64,000 nt of DNA, taken from assembly GCA_023404705.1 (NCBI GenBank), contig JAEYAU010000186.1:1-64000 (forward strand), written 5' to 3'. Position 1 is the first letter of the stretch. Every line of letters begins with the position of its first letter. This stretch comes from Pseudomonadota bacterium. Lineage in GTDB: Bacteria > Pseudomonadota > Alphaproteobacteria > Rhizobiales > Xanthobacteraceae. Shown piece after piece: positions 56,891 through 64,000 of this stretch. The notes under the pieces are model-generated. The model made no database searches. It saw only the letters and a program-made list of their open reading frames with translations, and was not told where the DNA came from. The position numbers were made by a program, and so were the translations under genes.

Positions 56891-59194
56891 ATGTTTGCTC
56901 CGCAACGACGCAATCGGCAGGACGAGCGTGTACCGGGCGATATCTACATATCGCTCGTCGACTCCCTGTTCGACAACTTCACGTCGATGCTGGCGGGCGC
57001 GATCTGCGCCACGATCGCGGCGATGCTCACCGCATGGAAAGCCGGCGATCCGCTGCTCTGGGCGAGCGCCTTCGGCATTCTGGTGGTCGGCGTCGCGCGT
57101 TCGCTGCACATGCGGGCCTATGCGCGCGGCGACAAGCCGGCGACGCTCGAGGCCGCGCAGGCCAGCGAGCTGCGCTATGCGATCGGTGCCGGCGCCTATG
57201 CGTCGATGCTCGGTGCCTGGAGCTTCCTCGGCATCGCGCTGACCAGCGATCCGGTCATTCACCTGCTCTGCGCTTCGGTGACGATCGGCTACACGGCCGG
57301 CGGCGCCGGCCGCAACAGCGGACGCCCGCACATCGTGCTGCTGCAGATCGTGTGTGCCTGCGGGCCGCTCGCGATCGCGCTGATGGTCAACAGCAGCGTC
57401 TACTACGTCGCGCTCGGCATCCTCATCATCCTGTTCTTCATGGGGCTGAGGCGGATCTCCTACAGCCTTCACGAAACCAACCTGAAGGCGTTGGTCGCCT
57501 CGCGCGACATCCGCTCGCTTGCCATGCGCTTCGATACCGCGCTGAACAACATGCCGCATGGCCTGTGCATGTTCGACGCATCGGGCCATGTGGTCGTGTC
57601 CAACAAGCGGCTCACCGAGCTGTTCGGGGTCGCGCGCGACATCGCGCAGCGCGGCATCACGGCGCGCGAGCTGCTGCAGGAATGCGCCGATGCCGGCGCG
57701 ATCTCGGCCGCGAGCGTCGAGCGCTTCGCGGCGCATTTCGAGAGCCACCTCTCGGGCCGCGGCGGCGCCGATCCGGTGATCGAGATCCAGGGCGGACGCA
57801 CGCTCGCGCTCACCTTCCAGCCGATGGAGAACGGCGGCTCGGTTGTGCTCGTCGAGGACATCACGGAACGCCGCAACGCCGAGGCCAAGATCAACCATAT
57901 GGCGCGGTTCGATGCGGTGACGGGCCTGCCGAACCGCACCTTTTTCCGCGACCAGATCGACCGCGCTCTCGCGATCACACGGCTCAACGGTCAGTCCTGC
58001 GCGGTGCTGTTCATCGATCTCGACGACTTCAAGCAGATCAACGATACGCTTGGCCATCCCTGCGGCGACCAGCTCCTGTGCGCCGTGGCGGATCGCCTGC
58101 GGCGCATCGTGCGCGACTCCGACGTGGTGGCGCGCTTCGGCGGCGACGAGTTCGTCGTGTTCCAGTCGCCGATCAAGAGCCCGGACGACGCCTCGTCGAT
58201 GGCGAGCCGCATCGTCGGCGAGCTCGGCCAGCCCTACGAGATCGAAGGCCATCATGTGGTGATCGGCGCCAGCGTCGGTATCGCGCTGGTCCCGGATGAG
58301 TCGATCGGCGCCGACCACCTCTTGAAGAACGCCGACATGGCGCTCTATCGCGCGAAGTCGGACGGCCGTAGCACGTGGCGCTTCTTCGAGCCCGACATGG
58401 CCGTGAAAGCGCAGGCGCGCCGCAGCCTCGAGCTCGATCTGCGCAATGCGCTGGCGAACGAGTCCTTCCAGGTCTTCTACCAGCCGCTGGTCAACGTGAA
58501 GACCATGCGCATCTCGACCTGCGAGGCGCTGCTGCGCTGGCCGCATCCCGAGCGCGGCATGATCTCGCCGGCCGAGTTCATCCCGATCGCCGAGGAGATG
58601 GGGCTGATCGTCGACATGGGCCGCTGGGTGCTGCGTCAGGCGTGCCTGGAATGCATCAAGTGGCCGACCGCAGCGCGCGTCGCCGTCAATCTCTCGACCA
58701 TCCAGTTCCGCCGCGGCGACGTGGTCGCCGATGTGCGCGAGGCGCTCGACGCCTCTGGCCTACCGGCCGACCGGCTCGAGCTCGAGATCACCGAATCGGT
58801 GCTGTTGCAGGACACGCAGGCGACCCGTGCGGCGCTGCAGCAGCTGCGCGACATGGGCGTGCGCATCTCGCTCGACGATTTCGGCACCGGCTATTCGAGC
58901 CTGAGCTATCTGCACAGCTTCCCGCTCAACAAGGTCAAGATCGACCGCTCCTTCCTCAAGGGCCTCGCGGCCGGCGGCCAGCCGATGACGCTTCTGCGCG
59001 GCGTGGCGCGGCTCTCCGCCGAGCTCGGCATGTCGGTGGTGATCGAAGGCGTGGAGACCGAGGAGCAGCTCGCGCTCATCGCGGCCGAGAACTGCATCGA
59101 CGAGGTGCAGGGCTATCTGTTCAGCCCGCCCGTCCCGGGGCGCCAGCTGCGCACGCTGCTGCAGGCCGTGACCCCGGTGCGCAAGGTCGCTTGA
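56891..59194 (+). CDS. Membrane GGDEF/EAL cyclic-di-GMP protein with PAS
   Basis: A 767-residue protein. The N-terminal ~180 residues form about five to six membrane helices (MASE-like sensor: AGAICATIAAMLTAW, LLWASAFGILVVGVARSL, VYYVALGILIILFFMGL); PAS (about 195-310, NMPHGLCMFDASGHVVVSN); GGDEF (about 330-490, ARFGGDEFVVF intact) and EAL (about 500-760, EALLRW, ITESVLL, DDFGTGYSSLSYL intact). From PAS onward it is close to the protein at 22258, so the two are paralogues with different input domains. Net synthesis or hydrolysis of cyclic di-GMP is not decidable. Confidence 0.93.
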   Translation: MFAPQRRNRQDERVPGDIYISLVDSLFDNFTSMLAGAICATIAAMLTAWKAGDPLLWASAFGILVVGVARSLHMRAYARGDKPATLEAAQASELRYAIGAGAYASMLGAWSFLGIALTSDPVIHLLCASVTIGYTAGGAGRNSGRPHIVLLQIVCACGPLAIALMVNSSVYYVALGILIILFFMGLRRISYSLHETNLKALVASRDIRSLAMRFDTALNNMPHGLCMFDASGHVVVSNKRLTELFGVARDIAQRGITARELLQECADAGAISAASVERFAAHFESHLSGRGGADPVIEIQGGRTLALTFQPMENGGSVVLVEDITERRNAEAKINHMARFDAVTGLPNRTFFRDQIDRALAITRLNGQSCAVLFIDLDDFKQINDTLGHPCGDQLLCAVADRLRRIVRDSDVVARFGGDEFVVFQSPIKSPDDASSMASRIVGELGQPYEIEGHHVVIGASVGIALVPDESIGADHLLKNADMALYRAKSDGRSTWRFFEPDMAVKAQARRSLELDLRNALANESFQVFYQPLVNVKTMRISTCEALLRWPHPERGMISPAEFIPIAEEMGLIVDMGRWVLRQACLECIKWPTAARVAVNLSTIQFRRGDVVADVREALDASGLPADRLELEITESVLLQDTQATRAALQQLRDMGVRISLDDFGTGYSSLSYLHSFPLNKVKIDRSFLKGLAAGGQPMTLLRGVARLSAELGMSVVIEGVETEEQLALIAAENCIDEVQGYLFSPPVPGRQLRTLLQAVTPVRKVA

Positions 59195-59554
59195 CCGTCC
59201 CTGGCAGCCGCAGCGGCGCCTGAAACATCCCGCACGTAATTCTGCTCGCGCCGGCGACGTCGCGCGACCGACCAATTCCAACGCTTGATCCGACGTGCGT
59301 GCCGCTCGCTATCGGGCCGTGAGCACGGCTGTTTCGCCTACGCGCGGTTGTGACGCTGGTTGCGGAGATTGTATCTCGCGCCCGCGCCACCACCGGGAAA
59401 CGTGAAGGAATCCGGGGGCTTGGGCGGTTTGCCCGCGCTGCGTTAATTAACCTTAAATAAGTGTAAGTAGTTTAAACGCTTGGAGATTTATTAACGACCC
59501 ATTAACCTCCGATGGTAGCCGGACGGGGTGGAGTAGGCCGGTAGGAGGTTGTTA
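59195..59554. other. 360-bp intergenic region with AT-rich CtrA promoter
   Basis: No gene seen. The last 120 bases are strikingly AT-rich for this genome (clusters of TTAA), with a consensus CtrA box; the rest is ordinary high-GC DNA. Confidence 0.55.
59491..59506 (+). promoter_or_regulatory. CtrA box upstream of acyltransferase-like gene
   Basis: TTAACGACCCATTAAC: exact TTAA-N7-TTAAC consensus, 48 bases before the ATG. Additional TTAA half-sites lie at 59444-59457. Suggests cell-cycle control. Confidence 0.65.
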
Positions 59555-60295
59555 ATGCACGCGGTGGCGCTTGCGGCGTCGAGTTTTTCGGAGCGCGGTT
59601 GGGAGTTACTGGATCGGGTCGACTATCGGCTTGCTCGCTCGGAAGAAGAAAAAGAAGCCATCTATCGACTCCGCTACGAAGCTTATTTGCGCGAAGGCGC
59701 AATCGCGCCGAATTTCCTGAAGGCGCTGTCGGACCGTTTCGACGATTCTGAGAACTCCTGGCTCTTCGGTCTCTATATCGACGACAAGCTCGCGACCTCC
59801 ATCCGCGTGCACGTCGCGTCGCCCGAGCATCCACATTCGCCGGCCGTCGATGCGTTCCCGGAATTCCTCGAGCCGGAGCTCGAACAGGGCAAGGTCATCG
59901 TCGATCCGAACCGTTTCGTCGCCGATGCCGAGATGTCGCGGCTTTATCCGGCGCTCTGCTATCTGACGGTGCGGCTCGGCTACGTGGCCTGCGGACACTT
60001 CAACGCGGATCTCGGCGTCGCCACGGCGCGCAAGGAACACCAGGCGTTCTATCGCCGCGTGCTGCGTCTCGCGCCCGTCTGCGAGCCGCGTCCCTATCCG
60101 ACGCTGGTGAAGCCGCTGGCGCTCATGACCACGCACTATCCGTCCGTGAAGGACCCGATCCTGCAGAACTATCCGTTCTTCCGCTCCACCTTCTTCGAGC
60201 GCCGCAAGTTGTTCGAGCGGCCGTTGGATGCGCAGGTGCTGCCGCTCGCACCGGAGCCCGCGAACGTCAACCGGGTCGCGCTGGCGAGCTACTGA
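59555..60295 (+). CDS. N-acyl amino acid synthase-like GNAT (FeeM type)
   Basis: A 246-residue GNAT-fold protein similar to FeeM/acyl-homoserine-lactone-synthase-like enzymes: RLARSEEEKEAIYRLRYEAYLREG, SWLFGLYIDDKLATSIRVHV, VIVDPNRFVADAEMSRLYPALCYLTVRLGYVACG and KEHQAFYRRVL. FeeM joins acyl chains from acyl carrier protein to amino acids; whether this member does so is unknown. GGAGG precedes the ATG at 59555. Monocistronic under a CtrA-type promoter. Confidence 0.75.
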   Translation: MHAVALAASSFSERGWELLDRVDYRLARSEEEKEAIYRLRYEAYLREGAIAPNFLKALSDRFDDSENSWLFGLYIDDKLATSIRVHVASPEHPHSPAVDAFPEFLEPELEQGKVIVDPNRFVADAEMSRLYPALCYLTVRLGYVACGHFNADLGVATARKEHQAFYRRVLRLAPVCEPRPYPTLVKPLALMTTHYPSVKDPILQNYPFFRSTFFERRKLFERPLDAQVLPLAPEPANVNRVALASY

Positions 60296-60347
60296 GCGTC
60301 CGCTTCATACGATTGACCGCGGCTCGTGCGCGCTCTAGCAGAGCGTG

Positions 60348-61412
60348 ATGAGCCGCGTTCCTGTCTCTGCCATTCAATCTCTCATCACGGATGCGCTGGT
60401 CGTTGCGGGTCTCCCACGCGACGATGCAGCGCGTTGTGCGGAGCTGATGAGCGAAGCCGATCTCACCGGCTTCGACGCGCACGGCATTTTTCGGCTGCCG
60501 CAATACATTCGGCGCCTGCGCGCGGGCGGCTTCAACCCACGCCCGGACATCCGGGTGACACGCACCGCGCCCGCCACTGCGTTGGTCGACGGCGACAACG
60601 GCATGGGTCATCTGGTGATGAGCCGCGCAGTCGAGACCGCGGTCGCGGCCGCGCGCGAGACCGGTGTCGCCTGGGTCGGTATCCGCCGCTCGAACCACGC
60701 CGGACCCGCCGGCATGTATGCGGCGATGCCGGTGGAGCACGGCATGGTCGGGCTCTATGCAGCAGTCGCCAATGCCAACCACATGGCAGTCTGGGGCGGC
60801 GCCGAGCCGCTGCTCGGGACCAACCCGCTGGCGATCGGCGTGCCCTCGGGGGCGGGACCGGTGGTGCTCGATATGGCGACCACCGTGGTCTCCTACGGCA
60901 CGATCAAGACGCATGCCCTCAACGACAAGCCGCTGCCGGAAGGCTGGATGGTCAACACGACGACCGGCGAGCCGATCACCGATGCGAAGCGCAGCAACGA
61001 GGGCCTGCTGTTGCCGATCGGCGGCTACAAGGGCAGCGGGCTCGCCGTGATGCTCGGCCTGATCGCGGGCACGCTCAACGGCGCCGCCTTCGGGCGCGAC
61101 GTGGTGGACTTCAACGCGGACGATGGGAGCGAGACCAATACGGGGCATTTCATCGTGGCGCTCGACATCGCGCGGTTCATTCCGCTCGCGGCGTTCACGG
61201 CCGAAGTGGATCGGCAGCTCGCCGATCTGAAGGGCTCGCAGCGGCTCCCTGGCGTCGCCGAGATCCGCATGCCGGGCGACCGGCGGCGGGAATGCAGGGA
61301 CGATCGGGCGAGGAACGGCGTGCCGCTCGCGCCGGCGCTGGTGACGCAGCTGGACAAGCTCGCGGGCGAGCTCGGGATCGAGACGCTCGCGAGGCGCTGT
61401 AGGGCGCAATAG
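60348..61412 (+). CDS. Ldh family (malate/L-lactate/ureidoglycolate type) dehydrogenase
   Basis: A 354-residue NAD(P)-dependent oxidoreductase of the type 2 malate/L-lactate dehydrogenase family: FDAHGIFRLPQYIRRL (catalytic His), VDGDNGMGHLVM, GVAWVGIRRSNHAGPAGMY, GTNPLAIGVPSG, VLDMATTVVSYGTIK and LLPIGGYKGSGLAVMLGLI. The 2-hydroxyacid substrate is unknown. Its TAG lies inside the hairpin at 61403. Neighbouring sugar-type oxidoreductases suggest carbohydrate-acid catabolism. Confidence 0.88.
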   Translation: MSRVPVSAIQSLITDALVVAGLPRDDAARCAELMSEADLTGFDAHGIFRLPQYIRRLRAGGFNPRPDIRVTRTAPATALVDGDNGMGHLVMSRAVETAVAAARETGVAWVGIRRSNHAGPAGMYAAMPVEHGMVGLYAAVANANHMAVWGGAEPLLGTNPLAIGVPSGAGPVVLDMATTVVSYGTIKTHALNDKPLPEGWMVNTTTGEPITDAKRSNEGLLLPIGGYKGSGLAVMLGLIAGTLNGAAFGRDVVDFNADDGSETNTGHFIVALDIARFIPLAAFTAEVDRQLADLKGSQRLPGVAEIRMPGDRRRECRDDRARNGVPLAPALVTQLDKLAGELGIETLARRCRAQ

Positions 61413-61434
61413 CCGCAAAGCGGCGTATTGCGCC
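61403..61434. terminator. Bidirectional terminator-like hairpin
   Basis: GGCGCAATA-GCCGC-AAA-GCGGC-g-TATTGCGCC: a 14-bp stem with one bulged G between convergent genes. It includes the stop codon of the Ldh-family gene. The arm GGCGCAATA recurs at 61447-61455. Confidence 0.65.
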
Positions 61435-61465
61435 GCGGTTCACCGGCGCAATACTACGAGAGATC

Positions 61466-62593
61466 TCACGCCACTTTCTTCAGCGCCGCGGCATGCTCTT
61501 CCGGACTGAGCGGCAGCTTCACGGGTTGCTTGAGCTTCGCGGACAGGTCGAGCGCCTTGGTGAGCATCAGGTTGCGGTGCGCCTCGCGCGCGGTGGCGGC
61601 GGGCGTCGTGAGGCCGAGCGAGACGCGGTTGAGCCAGGACTCGGTCTCCTCGCGCATCGGGCCGCGCAGCTCGCCGAGCGCCATGTCGCCGGGCGGATAG
61701 CTGCCGAGGAAATCGACCAAGCGCGAACTGTCCGGCGCATAGCCTTCGGCCTGCGGCTTCGACACCGCCATGACGATGTCACGATGGGTGTCGTCGATCG
61801 TGAGCACGCCGTCGGTGCCCGTGATGCCGACCTCGAGGCTGTAGACCGCGCCCGGCCAGGTCACGGGCAGGGCCCACGAGATGTTGAGGTGATAGACGCT
61901 GCCGTCCGAGAACATGATCATGCCGGCGGTGGCGTCGATGCCCTTGTATTGCGGGCCCAGCACCTTGTCGATCGAGCGCGCATAGCATTCGACAGGCGTC
62001 TTCGCTTCCATGTACCACATGACGATATCGAGGGCGTGCGTCCCTGATATCACCATGGGTGAGATCGTGCTCGGATCGTCAGTGCGCTTGTAGTTGTCGA
62101 TGGCGACGAGGCGATTCATGAAGGCGCGCGAGGTGACGAGCGTGACGTCTCCGAGCGCGCCGGTGCGCACCTTCTCCTTCGCGGTGAGCCAGCGGCGGCG
62201 GAAGCGCTGGGTGTAGCCGACGACGGCATCGAGCTTCGCGGACTCGATGGCGGCGAGCACCTTCTCGGATTGCGCGAGGTCGGTCGCGAGCGGCTTCTCG
62301 ATCAGCATCGGCACGCCGCGCTCGACCGCCGCCATGATCGGATCGACGTGCAGATGCTCGTCGGTCGCGATGATGACGCAGTTCACTTCCGGCCGGCGCA
62401 GCAACTCGCGATGGCTGTTGGTGACGAAGTCGGCGCCGATCCGGTGCGCGACGTCGCCCGCCCGGTTCTCGTTCTTCTCGGCGATCCCGATCCATTCGAC
62501 GGCCGGATGGCGCGCCGCCACCTCGCCTCGGAACAGGCCGACGCGGCCGCCGCCGACGATCGCCAGGCCGAGGCCCTTAGCTGACTTTTTCAT
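61466..62593 (-). CDS. Gfo/Idh/MocA family oxidoreductase (copy 1)
   Basis: A 375-residue NAD(P)-dependent oxidoreductase: Rossmann start GLAIVGGGRVGLFRGEVAARHPAVEWIGIAE, VIIATDEHLHVDPI, the signature LIEKPLATDL, and GYTQRFRRRWL. The C-terminal alpha/beta domain has VISGTHALDIVMWYME. Start MKKSAKG at 62593 overlaps the end of the upstream paralogue by 17 bases, so they are translationally coupled. Sugar or inositol-type substrate presumed. Confidence 0.88.
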   Translation of the reverse strand: MKKSAKGLGLAIVGGGRVGLFRGEVAARHPAVEWIGIAEKNENRAGDVAHRIGADFVTNSHRELLRRPEVNCVIIATDEHLHVDPIMAAVERGVPMLIEKPLATDLAQSEKVLAAIESAKLDAVVGYTQRFRRRWLTAKEKVRTGALGDVTLVTSRAFMNRLVAIDNYKRTDDPSTISPMVISGTHALDIVMWYMEAKTPVECYARSIDKVLGPQYKGIDATAGMIMFSDGSVYHLNISWALPVTWPGAVYSLEVGITGTDGVLTIDDTHRDIVMAVSKPQAEGYAPDSSRLVDFLGSYPPGDMALGELRGPMREETESWLNRVSLGLTTPAATAREAHRNLMLTKALDLSAKLKQPVKLPLSPEEHAAALKKVA

Positions 62594-63665
62594 GGATCTT
62601 CCCGAACAGGTCCGCGACCGCCGCGAGCGACTCGTTGGTGAGCGGCAGATCGATCGGCTCATTGCGCTCCGCGGAAAGGTCCGCGGCCGTATAGGTCTCC
62701 ATCACCATGCGGGCGTGCTCGGGCCGCACCATCACGGGGCGGTCGAGCAGGCAGCATTCGAGGAAATGGATGGTCTCGGGGCCCATCTGGCCGGCGAACA
62801 CGTGATCCACTTGCTCGCCCGGCATGGTGGACATCGGATAGCGCGTGCCGTCCTGCACGGTGTTGAGCCAGTGGTCACGGTGGGTGTCGTCGAGCATCAG
62901 CGCGCCTTCGGTGCCCGTGATCTCGATCCAGGTGGTGCAAAAGTTCGGATAGCTCGGCGGCAGGTTCCAGCCGCCGCCGATCATCACCACGGTGCCGTTG
63001 TCCATGGTGACGGTGCTCCACATGCAGTCGTAGGAGCCATTCACGTCCTTCATGTAGCCGTAGGCGCCCTGCGTATAGATGCGCACGGGCTTGGCGGGCT
63101 CGAGCATCCAAAACACGAAATCGAGGTCGTGCGTCGACTCCATCGCGGCCGGCGAGAGCTTCACGCGCGAGGCGATCTTCTTGCCGAGGCTGCGCGAGAG
63201 ATGGCGGCTGACCATCACGCTCACGGGCTTGCCGATGGTGCCGTCCGTGATCTTCTTCTTGGCGTAGGCGATCTTCGGGTTGAAGCGCTGCGAATAGCCG
63301 ATGGTAAATTTCAGATTGGCGCGGCGCGCCAGCGTGATCAGCTCGTCGGCCTCCCACAGCGCCATGGCGATCGGCTTCTCGAGCAGCACATGCTTGCCGG
63401 CCTTGAGGCAGTCGCGCGCGATCGGATAATGGGTCTGTTCCGGCGTGGTGCAGACGTAGACCACTGAGATGTTCGGATTACGGATGATGTCCTGGTAGTC
63501 GAGCGTCGCAGTTGCGGGCCTGGTCAGCGCCTTCACCTCGGCGAGGCGGTCCGGGCGGATCTCGCAGATGTGCAGCTTGTCAACCAGCGCGGAGCGCGAC
63601 AGCGTCTCGGACCGAATGCCGCCGCACCATCCGGTGCCGATCACCGCCACTTCGACTTGTCTCAC
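62577..63665 (-). CDS. Gfo/Idh/MocA family oxidoreductase (copy 2)
   Basis: A 362-residue paralogue of the downstream gene: VEVAVIGTGWCGGIRSETLSRS, VVYVCTTPEQTHYPIAR, LLEKPIAMALWEA, GYSQRFNPKIAYAKKKI, ESTHDLDFVFWMLEP. AGAGGAG five bases before a GTG at 63665 decides the start. The pair plus the convergent Ldh-family gene suggests a sugar/polyol or hydroxyacid catabolic locus continuing outside the window. Confidence 0.88.
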   Translation of the reverse strand: MRQVEVAVIGTGWCGGIRSETLSRSALVDKLHICEIRPDRLAEVKALTRPATATLDYQDIIRNPNISVVYVCTTPEQTHYPIARDCLKAGKHVLLEKPIAMALWEADELITLARRANLKFTIGYSQRFNPKIAYAKKKITDGTIGKPVSVMVSRHLSRSLGKKIASRVKLSPAAMESTHDLDFVFWMLEPAKPVRIYTQGAYGYMKDVNGSYDCMWSTVTMDNGTVVMIGGGWNLPPSYPNFCTTWIEITGTEGALMLDDTHRDHWLNTVQDGTRYPMSTMPGEQVDHVFAGQMGPETIHFLECCLLDRPVMVRPEHARMVMETYTAADLSAERNEPIDLPLTNESLAAVADLFGKIHEKVS

Positions 63666-63935
63666 GGGCGCTCCTCTTGTCTTGTGTTGGGCCGACGCTA
63701 ACCAGTGCGGCTTCCGCTCTGCAAATGCTTTTTGCGAATGTCCGGACAGCCGCGACAGGCCGTGCTGCTTTGACATCGCGAAACACGCTGCCGTTGCGGC
63801 GCGCAGCTGACGACGCGGCGAAGCGCCCGCGCGAATGCGCGTTCCCCGCCCTTGACACTCGCGCCGCGATCCACGCCAATTTGTCCTTCGAAACGAGAGC
63901 CGCGGAGTGAGCGCGGCCCATCAGGGGAGGACGCC

Positions 63936-64000
63936 TTGAAGCCGGCGGCATTCGCCTACGCGAAGGCGCGGTCGCTCGATCATGCGATCGAGCTGCTCGG
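63936..64000 (+). CDS. CoxM-type FAD-binding subunit of molybdopterin dehydrogenase (5' fragment)
   Basis: Only the first ~22 codons are present, cut by the window edge. TTG start at 63936 with GGGGAGG five bases before it. The N-terminus KPAAFAYAKARSLDHAIELL is the opening of the FAD-binding subunit of xanthine/CO-dehydrogenase-like enzymes (typically K-P-x-x-F-x-Y, then a helix). Confidence 0.65.
   Translation, partial: MKPAAFAYAKARSLDHAIELL

Overview
The window looks like a chromosome segment from a high-GC alphaproteobacterium of the order Hyphomicrobiales (Rhizobiales), perhaps Xanthobacteraceae or Nitrobacteraceae. The basis is the housekeeping order rplU-rpmA-GNAT / obgE / proB / proA-nadD-rsfS-rlmH / envC-ctpA / rppH, CtrA-type boxes (TTAA-N7-TTAAC), GGAAC-N16-CGTT promoters typical of the general stress sigma factor EcfG, and the aerobic-type metabolic genes. 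Placement below order is inference.

Region 1 (1-20.5 kb) is core genome on the minus strand: two Nudix hydrolases, a polysaccharide deacetylase-like protein, ctpA, envC, rlmH, rsfS, nadD, proA, proB, obgE, rpmA, rplU. Plus-strand insertions interrupt it: four tiny conserved proteins (two are DUF6894 paralogues, each behind a consensus EcfG promoter), a DUF72 protein, and a 4-5 kb block with a DMT transporter, a LysR regulator, a peroxiredoxin-like protein lacking its catalytic cysteine and an orphan sulfide-dehydrogenase flavoprotein. A ROK-fold protein with apparently permuted halves follows. Region 2 (20.5-26 kb) has a GMC oxidoreductase, a GGDEF/EAL protein, an orphan TRAP binding protein and tRNA-Ser(CGA).

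Region 3 (26.5-34 kb) is the most interesting. Seven peptide genes of 54-61 codons share a leader ending in a Gly-Gly or Gly-Ala type site (L-S/T-x-D-E-hydrophobic-D/E-x-hydrophobic-S/T-G-G/A). They form four transcription units (2+1+2+2). Each unit starts with a Crp-like palindrome (TGTG-N8-CACA) about 30-32 bp upstream of a candidate -10 box and ends in a strong hairpin. Directly downstream is a translationally coupled three-gene operon: a six-helix membrane / 2Fe-2S ferredoxin / anti-sigma-factor-like fusion, a HlyD-type adaptor, and a C39 peptidase-containing ABC exporter. I read this as a peptide maturation and export system (bacteriocin or signal) with an unusual redox-sensor-like partner. 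No RiPP-modifying enzyme is visible.

Region 4 (34-44 kb) holds a manganese catalase behind an EcfG-like promoter, a membrane-bound formate dehydrogenase operon (small Tat peptide, alpha, beta, gamma, plus two small uncharacterised proteins), and a SARP/BTAD-type regulator with a transmembrane segment and TPRs. The regulator faces region 5, a single 2814-residue RTX/cadherin-repeat protein (44-52.6 kb) that is probably secreted or surface-attached. Region 6 (52.6-64 kb) has a thioredoxin-reductase-like flavoprotein, a small zinc-finger protein, a sugar epimerase/glycosyltransferase pair, a second GGDEF/EAL protein, an acyl-amino-acid-synthase-like GNAT behind a consensus CtrA box, an Ldh-family dehydrogenase, two tandem Gfo/Idh/MocA oxidoreductases, and the first codons of a CoxM/xanthine-dehydrogenase FAD subunit at the right edge.
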